6,656 nt of DNA from an uncultured Opitutaceae bacterium (GTDB taxonomy: Bacteria > Verrucomicrobiota > Verrucomicrobiia > Opitutales > Opitutaceae). The translations under genes were made by a program, and so were the position numbers. The stretch lies in the NCBI GenBank assembly GCA_903885525.1, contig CAISJA010000398.1:1-6656 (forward strand), written 5' to 3'. This document shows positions 1-6,503 of this stretch, one piece after another. The stretch's first letter is position 1. Every line of letters starts with the position of its first letter. The notes under the pieces are model-generated. The model did no database searches and was not told where the DNA came from. It worked only from the letters and a program-made list of their open reading frames with translations.

Positions 1-1
1 C

Positions 2-592
2 GACTATGTGGGCGGTTACCGCCTGAAACGACATGATTCCCTCTTCCGCACCTACGCCTCCAAGCTCGTCAACCGCGTCCGCCGCCAGACGACCAGCATC
101 GAGATGACCGACCAGGGCTGCATGCTCCGCGCCTACCGGCGCCCCATCATCGACGCCATCGTGCGCAGCGGCGCCATCAACACCTTCATCCCCGCCCTCG
201 CCTACACCTTCGCCAGCCGGCCGGGCGAGATCGGCGTGCAGCACGACGAGCGCCTCGCCGGCGTTTCCAACTACTCGTTCTACAAGCTCGTCCGGCTCAA
301 CTTCGACCTCATCACCGGCTTCACCCTCGCGCCGCTCCAGTACTTCACCATGTTCGCCAGCCTGTCGTCCCTCGGCTCGCTCGCGCTGGTCGCCGTGCTG
401 TTCTTCCGCCGCTTCGTGCTCAACCTCGACCGTGAGACCTTCGGCGTCTTCACCCTCTTCGGCATCCTGTTCTTCCTGCTCAGTGTCGCCATGATCGGCA
501 TCGGCCTCATCGGCGAATACGTCGGCCGCACCTACCTCGTCGTCCGCTCCCGCCAGCGCTTCCATATCCGCGCGACGCTGGAGACCCCATGA
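2..592 (+). CDS. arnC: Undecaprenyl-phosphate Ara4FN transferase ArnC, C-terminal part (5' end outside window)
   Basis: This is the C-terminal 196 residues of a GT2-family, membrane-anchored glycosyltransferase. ArnC moves 4-deoxy-4-formamido-L-arabinose from UDP to undecaprenyl phosphate on the cytoplasmic face of the inner membrane. The visible part matches E. coli ArnC (322 aa) closely: RxDSLFR followed by ASK, then a GCMLRAYRRPIID block, then TFIP, then a YSFxKLxxLxxDLxTxFTxxPL block. Two hydrophobic segments follow at about visible residues 116-138 and 148-175, ending in the typical GLIGEYVGR motif. Roughly the first 125-130 residues, with the nucleotide-sugar-binding half, lie upstream of the window. 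The frame is open to the edge; a GTG at position 8 is internal, not a start. The stop overlaps the next start (ATGA), which implies translational coupling to the formyltransferase. Other UndP/dolichol-phosphate GT2 enzymes share this layout, but the motif match and the arn neighbours favour ArnC. Confidence 0.93.
   Translation, partial: DYVGGYRLKRHDSLFRTYASKLVNRVRRQTTSIEMTDQGCMLRAYRRPIIDAIVRSGAINTFIPALAYTFASRPGEIGVQHDERLAGVSNYSFYKLVRLNFDLITGFTLAPLQYFTMFASLSSLGSLALVAVLFFRRFVLNLDRETFGVFTLFGILFFLLSVAMIGIGLIGEYVGRTYLVVRSRQRFHIRATLETP
580..583 (+). promoter_or_regulatory. Shine-Dalgarno site for the ArnA formyltransferase
   Basis: GGAG lies five bases before the ATG at 589, inside the end of arnC. 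It supports that start together with the 4-base ATGA overlap. It is the only convincing Shine-Dalgarno site among the starts in this window. Confidence 0.6.
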
Positions 593-1557
593 CCCCGCCC
601 CGCATCCTCTTCTTCGGCTACAGCGAGGTCGGCTATGACTGCCTCTCCCTCCTGCTGGAGCGCGGCGACCACGTCGTGGCCCTCCTCACGCACGAAGACA
701 ACCCGCATGAGAAGATCTGGTTCAAGACACCCGCCGTCGCCGCCCGCGCCAAGGGCATCCCGGTCTTCACCCCCGACTCGGTCAACACGCCGGAGTGGCG
801 CGGGAGGATCGCCGCCCTGCAGCCCGACCTCATCCTGTCGGTTTACTACCGGCACATGATCGGCACAAAAATCTTCTCCCTGCCCCGCCTCGGCGCCTGG
901 AACATGCACGGCTCCCTGCTCCCCAAATACCGCGGCCGCGCCCCGATCAACTGGGCGGTTTTGCACGGCGAACCTCGCCTCGGCATGACCCTCCACCGCA
1001 TGGTCAAAAGTGCCGACGCCGGCGCTGTCGTCGACCAGGAGGGCGTGGACATCGGACCGCGCGACACCGCCGAACAGGCTTTCCGCAAGGTCATGCCCTG
1101 CGCCCGGCTCGTCCTGGCCCGCCAGATGGACGCCCTCCTCGCCGGCACCGCCCACGAAACCCCGCAGGACGATTCGCAGGCCACCTGCTTCGGCGGCCGC
1201 AAGCCCGAGGACGGCCGCATCAACTGGGCCCAGACTTCCGTTCAGACCTTCAACCTCATCCGCGCCGTCACCGATCCCTACCCCGGCGCCTTCACCGAAG
1301 CGGGCGGCGCCCGCCTGATGGTCTGGTGGGCCGAGACCGATACCCCCGCCATCCGCCAGCATGTCGGGTCGCCGCTTGCCGGCGGGCCTCCTTCCGTCCA
1401 TGGGGCCAGCGCCAGCCCGGCCCCTGCCGCCGCACCCGGCACGATTCTCTCGCTCGCCCCGCTCGTCGTCGCCACCGCCGATGGCGCCCTCGAATTGACC
1501 AAGACCGAGTGGAAGGGCGACCCCATCCCTGCCCTGCAGGTCGGCCAAATCCTGTAG
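589..1557 (+). CDS. arnA: ArnA N-terminal half: UDP-L-Ara4N formyltransferase as a stand-alone protein
   Basis: This 322-residue protein matches the formyltransferase half of E. coli ArnA (about residues 1-304), which transfers formyl from 10-formyl-tetrahydrofolate to the 4-amino group of UDP-L-Ara4N. The catalytic triad of the formyltransferase fold is present: Asn105 and His107 in the NMHGSLLPKYRGRAP block, and Asp143 in KSADAG. ATCFGGRKPEDG (198-209) and DPYPGAF (229-235) mark the C-terminal subdomain. Family homologues go almost directly from the VW strand to the PG(T/S)I strand. Here about 20 extra residues rich in Ala, Pro, Ser and Gly (about 256-283) lie between them, and they are encoded partly by a palindromic repeat copy (1363-1388). 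The start is fixed by the ATGA overlap with arnC and the GGAG. Methionyl-tRNA formyltransferase is a relative, but the arn context and ArnA-specific motifs argue against it. The stop is a TAG in frame with the next gene. Confidence 0.93.
   Translation: MTPPRILFFGYSEVGYDCLSLLLERGDHVVALLTHEDNPHEKIWFKTPAVAARAKGIPVFTPDSVNTPEWRGRIAALQPDLILSVYYRHMIGTKIFSLPRLGAWNMHGSLLPKYRGRAPINWAVLHGEPRLGMTLHRMVKSADAGAVVDQEGVDIGPRDTAEQAFRKVMPCARLVLARQMDALLAGTAHETPQDDSQATCFGGRKPEDGRINWAQTSVQTFNLIRAVTDPYPGAFTEAGGARLMVWWAETDTPAIRQHVGSPLAGGPPSVHGASASPAPAAAPGTILSLAPLVVATADGALELTKTEWKGDPIPALQVGQIL
1363..1388 (+). repeat. In-frame copy of a GC-rich palindromic repeat inside the formyltransferase gene
   Basis: This 26-base stretch matches the element at 1554-1582 at 23 of 26 positions, apart from a 3-base gap in the loop region. 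It folds as CGCCG (1370-1374) / CGGCG (1380-1384). The stem extends over GGT/GCC past a single bulged G, the same bulge position as in the other copy. It lies in frame at codon 259 and encodes part of the Gly/Pro/Ala-rich insertion that E. coli ArnA lacks. The similarity and position are seen in the sequence; that it is an inserted REP-like element is an inference. Confidence 0.55.
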
Positions 1558-1584
1558 GGCCGCCGCTCGCCCTCGGCGGGCCCT
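1554..1584 (+). repeat. GC-rich palindromic repeat spanning the formyltransferase stop codon
   Basis: The arms AGGGCCGCCG (1556-1565) and CGGCGGGCCCT (1574-1584) pair perfectly apart from one bulged C. The GTAGG head of the element provides the TAG stop of the formyltransferase (1555-1557). It is the second copy of the sequence at 1363-1388, with three extra bases in the loop. A T-rich stretch follows four or more bases later, so weak terminator or mRNA-stability activity is possible. The T-run is too distant for a standard intrinsic terminator, and the downstream gene is part of the same pathway. Confidence 0.6.
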
Positions 1585-1591
1585 CTGCTTC

Positions 1592-1619
1592 TTTTTCGTG
1601 TCTTTTCGTGTTTTTCGTG
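1592..1619 (+). repeat. Three near-tandem TTTTCGTG units
   Basis: TTTTCGTG occurs three times, ending at 1600, 1610 and 1619, and is followed by GTTAACCATCC. Read on the minus strand it would encode Asn-His-Glu-Lys-His-Glu-Lys, a string I recall from spurious ORFs in Verrucomicrobia and Planctomycetes. I read it as a dispersed intergenic repeat. It fills most of the gap between the two ArnA halves and lacks the spacer structure of a CRISPR. Confidence 0.55.
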
Positions 1620-1638
1620 GTTAACCATCCCCAATTTT

Positions 1639-2676
1639 ATGCCCACCAAAGTCCTCATCCTCGGCGCCAACGGTTTCATCGGCAGCTCGCTCACCCATGC
1701 CATCCTCAAGAAGACCGACTGGGAGGTCTACGGCATGGACATCGGCGACAACAAGCTGGCCGACTCGCTCGGCAACCGCCGCTTCAAGTTCGTCGAGGGC
1801 GACGTGATGATCTCGAAGGAGTGGATCGAGTACCACGTCAAGAAGTGCGACGCCGTCCTCCCCCTCGTCGCCATCGCCAACCCCTCCCAGTACGTCCAGA
1901 ATCCCCTCAAGGTCTTCGAACTCGATTTCGAGTCCAACCTCGCTGTCGTCCGCCAGTGCGTGAAATACAACAAGCGGATCATCTTCCCCTCCACCTCCGA
2001 GGTCTACGGGATGTCGCCCGACACCGAGCTGGACGAGCAGACCAGCTCCATGGTCTATGGCCCGATCGAGAAACAACGCTGGATCTACGCCTGTTCCAAG
2101 CAGCTCCTGGACCGCGTCATCTACGCCTATGGCGTCCGCGACAACGTCGACTACACCCTCTTCCGCCCCTTCAACTGGATCGGGCCGAAACTCGACAACG
2201 TCTTCGAAGCCAAGGAAGGCAGCTCCCGCCTTTTCACCCAGTTCATCTCCAACGTCATCTTCGACAAACCGATCCAGCTCGTCGACGGCGGCAAGCAGAC
2301 CCGCTCCTTCACCTTCATTGACGACGGCGTGGACGCCCTCATCCGGATCATTGCCAACCAGGACGGCAGGGCCTCGCGCCAGATCTTCAACCTCGGCAAC
2401 CCGAAGAATGAGGTCAGCGTCGCCGGGCTCGCCAAGCTCATCATCGCCGCCTTCAAGGATTATCCCGAATACGCCGGCCACGCCGCCCGGGCCAAGGTCA
2501 TCAAGGTCCCCTCCGGCACCTATTTTGGCAAATACTATCAGGATATCCAGAAGCGCGTCCCCTCCATCACCCACGCCCGGAAGCAGCTGGGCTGGAATCC
2601 GAAGACCGACCTCCAGACCGCGATCAAGCTCACCCTCGACTACCACCTCGCGAACAAGGACTATTCGCTGACGTGA
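1639..2676 (+). CDS. arnA: ArnA C-terminal half: UDP-glucuronate oxidative decarboxylase (UDP-4-keto-pentose forming)
   Basis: This 345-residue extended SDR enzyme matches E. coli ArnA residues about 316-660 over its whole length. That domain uses NAD+ to oxidise and decarboxylate UDP-glucuronate to UDP-4-keto-pentose, the ArnB substrate. Visible features are the Rossmann glycine motif GxxGxxG (Gly9, Gly12, Gly15), a WIEYHVKKCD block, Ser120-Glu121 in TSEVYG (equivalent to E. coli Ser433/Glu434), Tyr150-x3-Lys154, FRPFNW, and Arg306 in YQDIQKR (equivalent to Arg619). The ATG at 1639 sits where the domain begins, but no Shine-Dalgarno precedes it. Reading upstream from this ATG, the frame stays open for 27 codons to the TAG that ends the formyltransferase, so the two halves share one frame. 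Stand-alone relatives such as the Ralstonia UDP-4-keto-pentose/UDP-xylose synthase can also release UDP-xylose. The neighbours favour the Ara4N role. Confidence 0.93.
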   Translation: MPTKVLILGANGFIGSSLTHAILKKTDWEVYGMDIGDNKLADSLGNRRFKFVEGDVMISKEWIEYHVKKCDAVLPLVAIANPSQYVQNPLKVFELDFESNLAVVRQCVKYNKRIIFPSTSEVYGMSPDTELDEQTSSMVYGPIEKQRWIYACSKQLLDRVIYAYGVRDNVDYTLFRPFNWIGPKLDNVFEAKEGSSRLFTQFISNVIFDKPIQLVDGGKQTRSFTFIDDGVDALIRIIANQDGRASRQIFNLGNPKNEVSVAGLAKLIIAAFKDYPEYAGHAARAKVIKVPSGTYFGKYYQDIQKRVPSITHARKQLGWNPKTDLQTAIKLTLDYHLANKDYSLT

Positions 2677-2685
2677 GTGCCAAAG

Positions 2686-2715
2686 GTAGGGCGGGGTCTC
2701 CGCACCCCGCCGCCC
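2686..2715 (+). repeat. GTAGGGC-headed palindrome after the dehydrogenase gene
   Basis: A perfect 8-base stem GGCGGGGT (2690-2697) / ACCCCGCC (2704-2711) closes a 6-base loop and is preceded by GTAGGGC. It shares the head of the element at 1554 but has a different stem, so it is a related class rather than a copy. It begins about 10 bases after the stop codon, a usual site for REP-like elements. No T-run follows, which argues against a standard terminator. Confidence 0.55.
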
Positions 2716-2727
2716 GTCCTTCCGACT

Positions 2728-2750
2728 GTAGGAGCTTGCTTGCAAGCGAT
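2728..2750 (+). repeat. REP-like element (GTAGGAGC...GCGAT)
   Basis: The element contains the perfect palindrome CTTGCAAG (2739-2746), or alternatively the stem GCTTG (2734-2738) / CAAGC (2743-2747). It starts with GTAGGAGC and ends with GCGAT. The layout closely resembles the GTGGGAGC...GCGA repetitive extragenic palindromes of Pseudomonas, which are mobilised by REP-associated tyrosine transposases. It lies between the dehydrogenase gene and arnD. Repetition elsewhere in this genome cannot be seen from the window. Confidence 0.55.
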
Positions 2751-2815
2751 CCGATTCGCCCCGGGCACCCTGATCGCCGATAAACCGGCTCTTACCCGCC
2801 GACCTGTCCTCGCCC

Positions 2816-3718
2816 ATGCCCCTCCGCCTCGCCCTCAAGGTTGACGTCGACACCGACCGCGGCACGCGCGAAGGCGTCCCCAACCTGCTCGCCGACTGCC
2901 GCGAATTCGGCCTCCCCGCCTGCTTCCTCTTTTCGCTCGGGCCCGACCAGACCGGCCGCGCCATCACCCGGGTGTTCCGGCCGGGCTTCTTCCAAAAGGT
3001 CAGCCGCACCAGCGTGGTGCAGCTCTACGGCATCCGCACCCTGCTCAACGGCACGCTCCTCCCCGCCCCGCACATCGGCCGGCGCAACGCGGGCGTGATG
3101 CGCGCCGTCCGCGACGCCGGCCACGAGGTAGGCATCCATTGCTACAACCACTACCGCTGGCAGGACCACGTCCAGCGGATGGACCTCGCCGCCGTCCGCC
3201 GGGAGTTCGACGCTGCGCGGGCCGAGTTCCGCCGCATCTTCGGCACCGAGGCGCGGACCGCCGGCGCCCCCGGCTGGCAGAGCAACGACCGCAGCCGCAC
3301 TGTCTATGACGAGGCCGGCCTGCTCTACGCCAGCGACACCCGCGGCACCACCCCCCACTACCCGCGCCTCGGCGGCCACGTCTTCCGGACGCTGGAGATC
3401 CCGAGCACGCTGCCGACCTTTGATGAACTTCTCGGCCGGCCGGAATATCCCGACGACCAGATTGTGCCCCACTACCTGTCGCTCCTGCGCGAAGACCAGC
3501 CGAACGTCCTGACGATCCATGCCGAAATCGAGGGCATGGGCCGGCGCGATCTCTTCCGCGCCCTGCTCCGCGCCTGCGTGCTGCACAACGTCCGGTTCAT
3601 CCGGTTGGACGACCTCGCCCGCGAGCTGCTGGCCCGCCCGGAAGCCCTCTCCGTCTGCGACCAGCGGCAGGAAGAAATCGACGGCCGCTCGGGCCCGGTG
3701 TGCGTCCAGGGCGATTGA
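2816..3718 (+). CDS. arnD: Undecaprenyl-phosphate Ara4FN deformylase ArnD
   Basis: This 300-residue protein (E. coli ArnD is 296) belongs to the polysaccharide deacetylase (NodB/CE4) superfamily. It removes the formyl group from undecaprenyl-phosphate-Ara4FN, giving the Ara4N carrier lipid that is later flipped and used by ArnT. Visible motifs are DVDT (Asp10, Asp12) followed by RGTREGVPNLL, then HEVGIHCYNH with a metal-binding H-x3-H pair (His108, His112), AGAPGW (149-154), IPSTLPTFDE (195-204), and TIHAEIEG with His235. No signal peptide or transmembrane helix is evident. The ATG at 2816 begins one residue-block before the conserved DVDT strand, as in the E. coli protein; there is no Shine-Dalgarno. 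A 139-base gap carrying two palindromic repeats separates it from the dehydrogenase gene. It is probably still co-transcribed, because I see no good promoter in the gap. Confidence 0.94.
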   Translation: MPLRLALKVDVDTDRGTREGVPNLLADCREFGLPACFLFSLGPDQTGRAITRVFRPGFFQKVSRTSVVQLYGIRTLLNGTLLPAPHIGRRNAGVMRAVRDAGHEVGIHCYNHYRWQDHVQRMDLAAVRREFDAARAEFRRIFGTEARTAGAPGWQSNDRSRTVYDEAGLLYASDTRGTTPHYPRLGGHVFRTLEIPSTLPTFDELLGRPEYPDDQIVPHYLSLLREDQPNVLTIHAEIEGMGRRDLFRALLRACVLHNVRFIRLDDLARELLARPEALSVCDQRQEEIDGRSGPVCVQGD

Positions 3719-3999
3719 CGCCGCCGACAACCCGACCAGCGACGGTGGCTGAACCCACGCCACCCCCGCCTTCTCCTTCCACGTCCGCCGCCAGCACGGA
3801 CTCTTGCAAATACCACCGCAGGCTCGGGTCAAGCAGGGCCCCCGAAGACCCCGCCCGGCCTTGCCCCCACGTCACTCAGAAACCGACGGACGACCCGAGC
3901 CACCGGCCAAGCGACGTCGCGCCTCCTGTGCGCTGGGTTGAGGATTTAAACCGGCGTGAAAATATTCAGGGCGAGCCGCCGGTCTCCCGGCTCCCGGCC
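3719..3999. other. Gene-free convergent spacer between arnD and the lpt permease
   Basis: This 281-base spacer separates two converging genes. I find no credible coding region; a long open plus-strand frame through it continues antisense to the permease and looks like high-GC shadow. Two dyads are described separately (3821-3901 and 3969-4000). A TTGAGG...AATATT pair with a 17-base spacer (3938-3966) looks like a plus-strand sigma-70 promoter by eye, but it would transcribe only antisense to the permease, and I give it little weight. Confidence 0.6.
3821..3901. repeat. Perfect 10-base inverted repeat with a 61-base loop
   Basis: GGCTCGGGTC (3821-3830) and GACCCGAGCC (3892-3901) are exact reverse complements with no gene between them. 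The interior is GC-rich and could fold further. It may be a 3'-UTR structure, a degenerate mobile-element remnant, or chance in a high-GC region; the sequence does not decide between these. Confidence 0.4.
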
Positions 4000-4000
4000 C
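3969..4000 (-). terminator. Imperfect hairpin at the 3' end of the lpt permease gene
   Basis: Two 14-base arms (3969-3982 and 3987-4000) face each other around a TCTC loop. The inner stem is GCCGG/CCGGC and the outer base GGGC/GCCC. Inside this are three mismatches and one wobble. The hairpin begins at the permease stop codon. On the minus strand it is followed by CTGAATATTTTCAC, which is A/T-rich but not a proper T-run, so it is only a candidate terminator. Confidence 0.35.
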
Positions 4001-5139
4001 TACTGCCGGTCCACGCGGCGGAACATCCAGATGCCCAGTGCCTGGAAGGCGAGGTTGGGCAGCCACATCAGCAGGTCGGGCCGAAGGTGGGGCTTGTTCT
4101 CGAACCAGCCGACCGCCACGGTGAAAAAATAGTAGCCGATGGTCAGTGCCACGGCGATGCCAAGGTTGGCCGAGGTCTCCTTGCGCGAGACCTTGATCCC
4201 GAGGGGTACGGCCACGAGGGCGAAGGACAGCACGGAAAAGGCAATGGCAAATTTTTCCTGGATGACCGTCTGCACGCGGATGCGCAGCTGGGCGCGGATG
4301 GCGGCCGGCACCTGCGGGTCCGGCTGGCCCAGCCGCCGCCACTCGGCCAGCAGTTCGTCGAAGTTTTTCCACTTGAGCTTCACGTTCACCACCTGCCGGC
4401 CGGTGAGCTTGTCGAGGGGCAGGTCGAAGGTCGCCTTATCCCAGGAGGCGGCGCCGCGCAGGGCGGTGAAGTTTTCCGGGTCCTGCTCGTCCCGCGCCTC
4501 GGCCTGGGCATGCAGGAGCGTGAGCACGAGCTTGTCGCCGGGTTCGTCGTAAACCAGCCGGCCGGACTCGGCGCGCGCCGCCTGCCGCACCCGGGACTGC
4601 TTGTCCAGTTCCCACACCCAGATGTCGCGCAGCACTTCGCCGCGCTTGTCGCCCACGTAGATCACCCGGCCCGAAAATCCCCGGATGAAGGTCTTGGGCA
4701 CGATGAAGCTGAGGGGATTGACCCGGAGGGCGTCGGCTAGCTCCCGGTGGTAGGCCACCCGGGCGTAGGGCATGGCGTAGAAATTCACGTAGGCGCTGAG
4801 GGCCGTACCGCAGAGCGCAAAGAAGAAGATCGGGGCGGACAACCCCGCCACGCTCATGCCCGCCGCGCGCAGGGCCGTGATCTCGCGGTCGGCCGACATC
4901 CGCCCCAGCACCAGCAGCACCCCGGTGAGCACGCCGACCGGCAGGGCAAAGGAAATGGAGGATTCCACCAGCAGCCAGATAAGCCGCAGGAGGACGTCGA
5001 AGGCCAGTTGCCCGGCCAGGATGTAGCCGAGCAGGTCACGCCCGATGTTCACCAGCGTCATCAGAAACGTCATCACCCCCACAGCCGCCAGGCAGGTCAG
5101 GGCGACGCTGCCGAAGAGAGAGCGGTGGATGAGTTTCAT
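4000..5139 (-). CDS. LptF/LptG-family LPS export permease (YjgP/YjgQ)
   Basis: This 379-residue protein has the layout of LptF/LptG, the inner-membrane subunits that with LptB2 extract LPS and push it onto the LptC-LptA bridge. There are three N-terminal hydrophobic segments (about residues 10-32, 52-78 and 99-120). A soluble beta-rich periplasmic region follows (about 145-255), then three C-terminal segments (about 296-314, 325-345 and 355-374). The cytoplasmic loop LGRMSADREITALRAAGMS (78-96) is the family's coupling-helix signature that contacts LptB, and the FALVAVPLGI block lies in a C-terminal helix. Length is near the usual 355-380. I cannot tell LptF from LptG; the EIT-containing loop resembles E. 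coli LptF slightly more. A partner permease is expected elsewhere. The ATG at 5139 has no Shine-Dalgarno. The gene converges on arnD, which also acts on the LPS pathway. Confidence 0.9.
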   Translation of the reverse strand: MKLIHRSLFGSVALTCLAAVGVMTFLMTLVNIGRDLLGYILAGQLAFDVLLRLIWLLVESSISFALPVGVLTGVLLVLGRMSADREITALRAAGMSVAGLSAPIFFFALCGTALSAYVNFYAMPYARVAYHRELADALRVNPLSFIVPKTFIRGFSGRVIYVGDKRGEVLRDIWVWELDKQSRVRQAARAESGRLVYDEPGDKLVLTLLHAQAEARDEQDPENFTALRGAASWDKATFDLPLDKLTGRQVVNVKLKWKNFDELLAEWRRLGQPDPQVPAAIRAQLRIRVQTVIQEKFAIAFSVLSFALVAVPLGIKVSRKETSANLGIAVALTIGYYFFTVAVGWFENKPHLRPDLLMWLPNLAFQALGIWMFRRVDRQ

Positions 5140-5255
5140 CTGCGCGGGGGAAAGTTGCGGGTTGAAAGTCAGACCGCAACGCCGGACTTTCGCCGCGCCG
5201 CCAGCCTACAACTTTCACCTTTAAACTTGTCCCTTTCGACTTTCAACTGATCCCT
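5140..5255. repeat. Divergent spacer packed with interlocking inverted repeats
   Basis: This 116-base region must contain the start signals for both the permease (minus) and rlmN (plus). It holds three exact inverted repeats: GTTGCGG/CCGCAAC (5154-5160, 5174-5180), GAAAGTTG/CAACTTTC (5150-5157, 5209-5216) and GTTGAAAGTC/GACTTTCAAC (5161-5170, 5238-5247). The last two interlock rather than nest. The right half is a degenerate run of ACTTTCA/ACTTTAAA-type words, a pattern I recall from intergenic repeats of Verrucomicrobia. On the minus strand, TTGAAA (5246-5241) and TAAAGG (5223-5218), 17 bases apart, are a weak promoter candidate for the permease. No good -10 is apparent for rlmN. Confidence 0.5.
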
Positions 5256-6416
<1,161 letters not shown>

Positions 6417-6418
6417 TT

Positions 6419-6438
6419 CGCCTTCCCTGAGGAGGGCG
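6419..6438 (+). terminator. Hairpin just after rlmN, candidate terminator
   Basis: CGCCTTCC (6419-6426) and GGAGGGCG (6431-6438) form an 8-base stem with one G-T wobble and a CTGA loop. It begins two bases after the rlmN stop codon. The following ACTTACCTTG is only weakly T-rich, so intrinsic termination is possible but not secure; it may instead be a 3'-end protective structure. Confidence 0.4.
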
Positions 6439-6503
6439 ACTTACCTTGCCAGGCCACGCTGCGATGGCGCTGTCTCGGTGCAAGCAACCCCAAAAAAACT
6501 CCC

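Noticed and set aside
8..10. GTG at position 8 as the start of a short independent membrane protein
   Set aside because: The frame is open through the window edge and the homology to ArnC continues upstream of it, so it is an internal valine codon.
1555..1557. TAG as a pyrrolysine or other recoded sense codon
   Set aside because: There is no sign of a pyrrolysine system, and a repeat head explains the TAG well. Simple termination is the default, although readthrough is left as a testable point.
1592..1619. TTTTCGTG triplet as a CRISPR or phase-variation tract
   Set aside because: The units are about 8-10 bases with no spacers, far too short for CRISPR. The irregular unit length and intergenic position do not support a coding phase-variable tract, although the tract does lie in an open frame.
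795..2321. Plus-strand 508-codon frame overlapping both arnA halves
   Set aside because: Its translation is an Arg/Pro/His-rich string typical of an out-of-frame read through high-GC genes, and both genes it overlaps are well supported by homology. The Phe/Val-rich patch in it is simply the TTTTCGTG repeat.
1621..3009. Long minus-strand open frame of 462 codons opposite the dehydrogenase gene
   Set aside because: It lies antisense to a gene with full-length homology, has no recognisable motif, and is rich in residues expected from reverse-reading GC-biased codons. The same applies to the minus frames at 532-1548, 2792-3832 and 5169-6404.
3938..3966. Sigma-70-like TTGAGG/AATATT promoter on the plus strand
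   Set aside because: Only partial match at the -10, and it would drive only antisense RNA into the permease gene. Matches of this quality arise by chance.
3700..4740. Plus-strand 346-codon frame from the end of arnD into the lpt permease
   Set aside because: Mostly antisense to the LptF/LptG-family gene, low-complexity at its start, and without any family motif.
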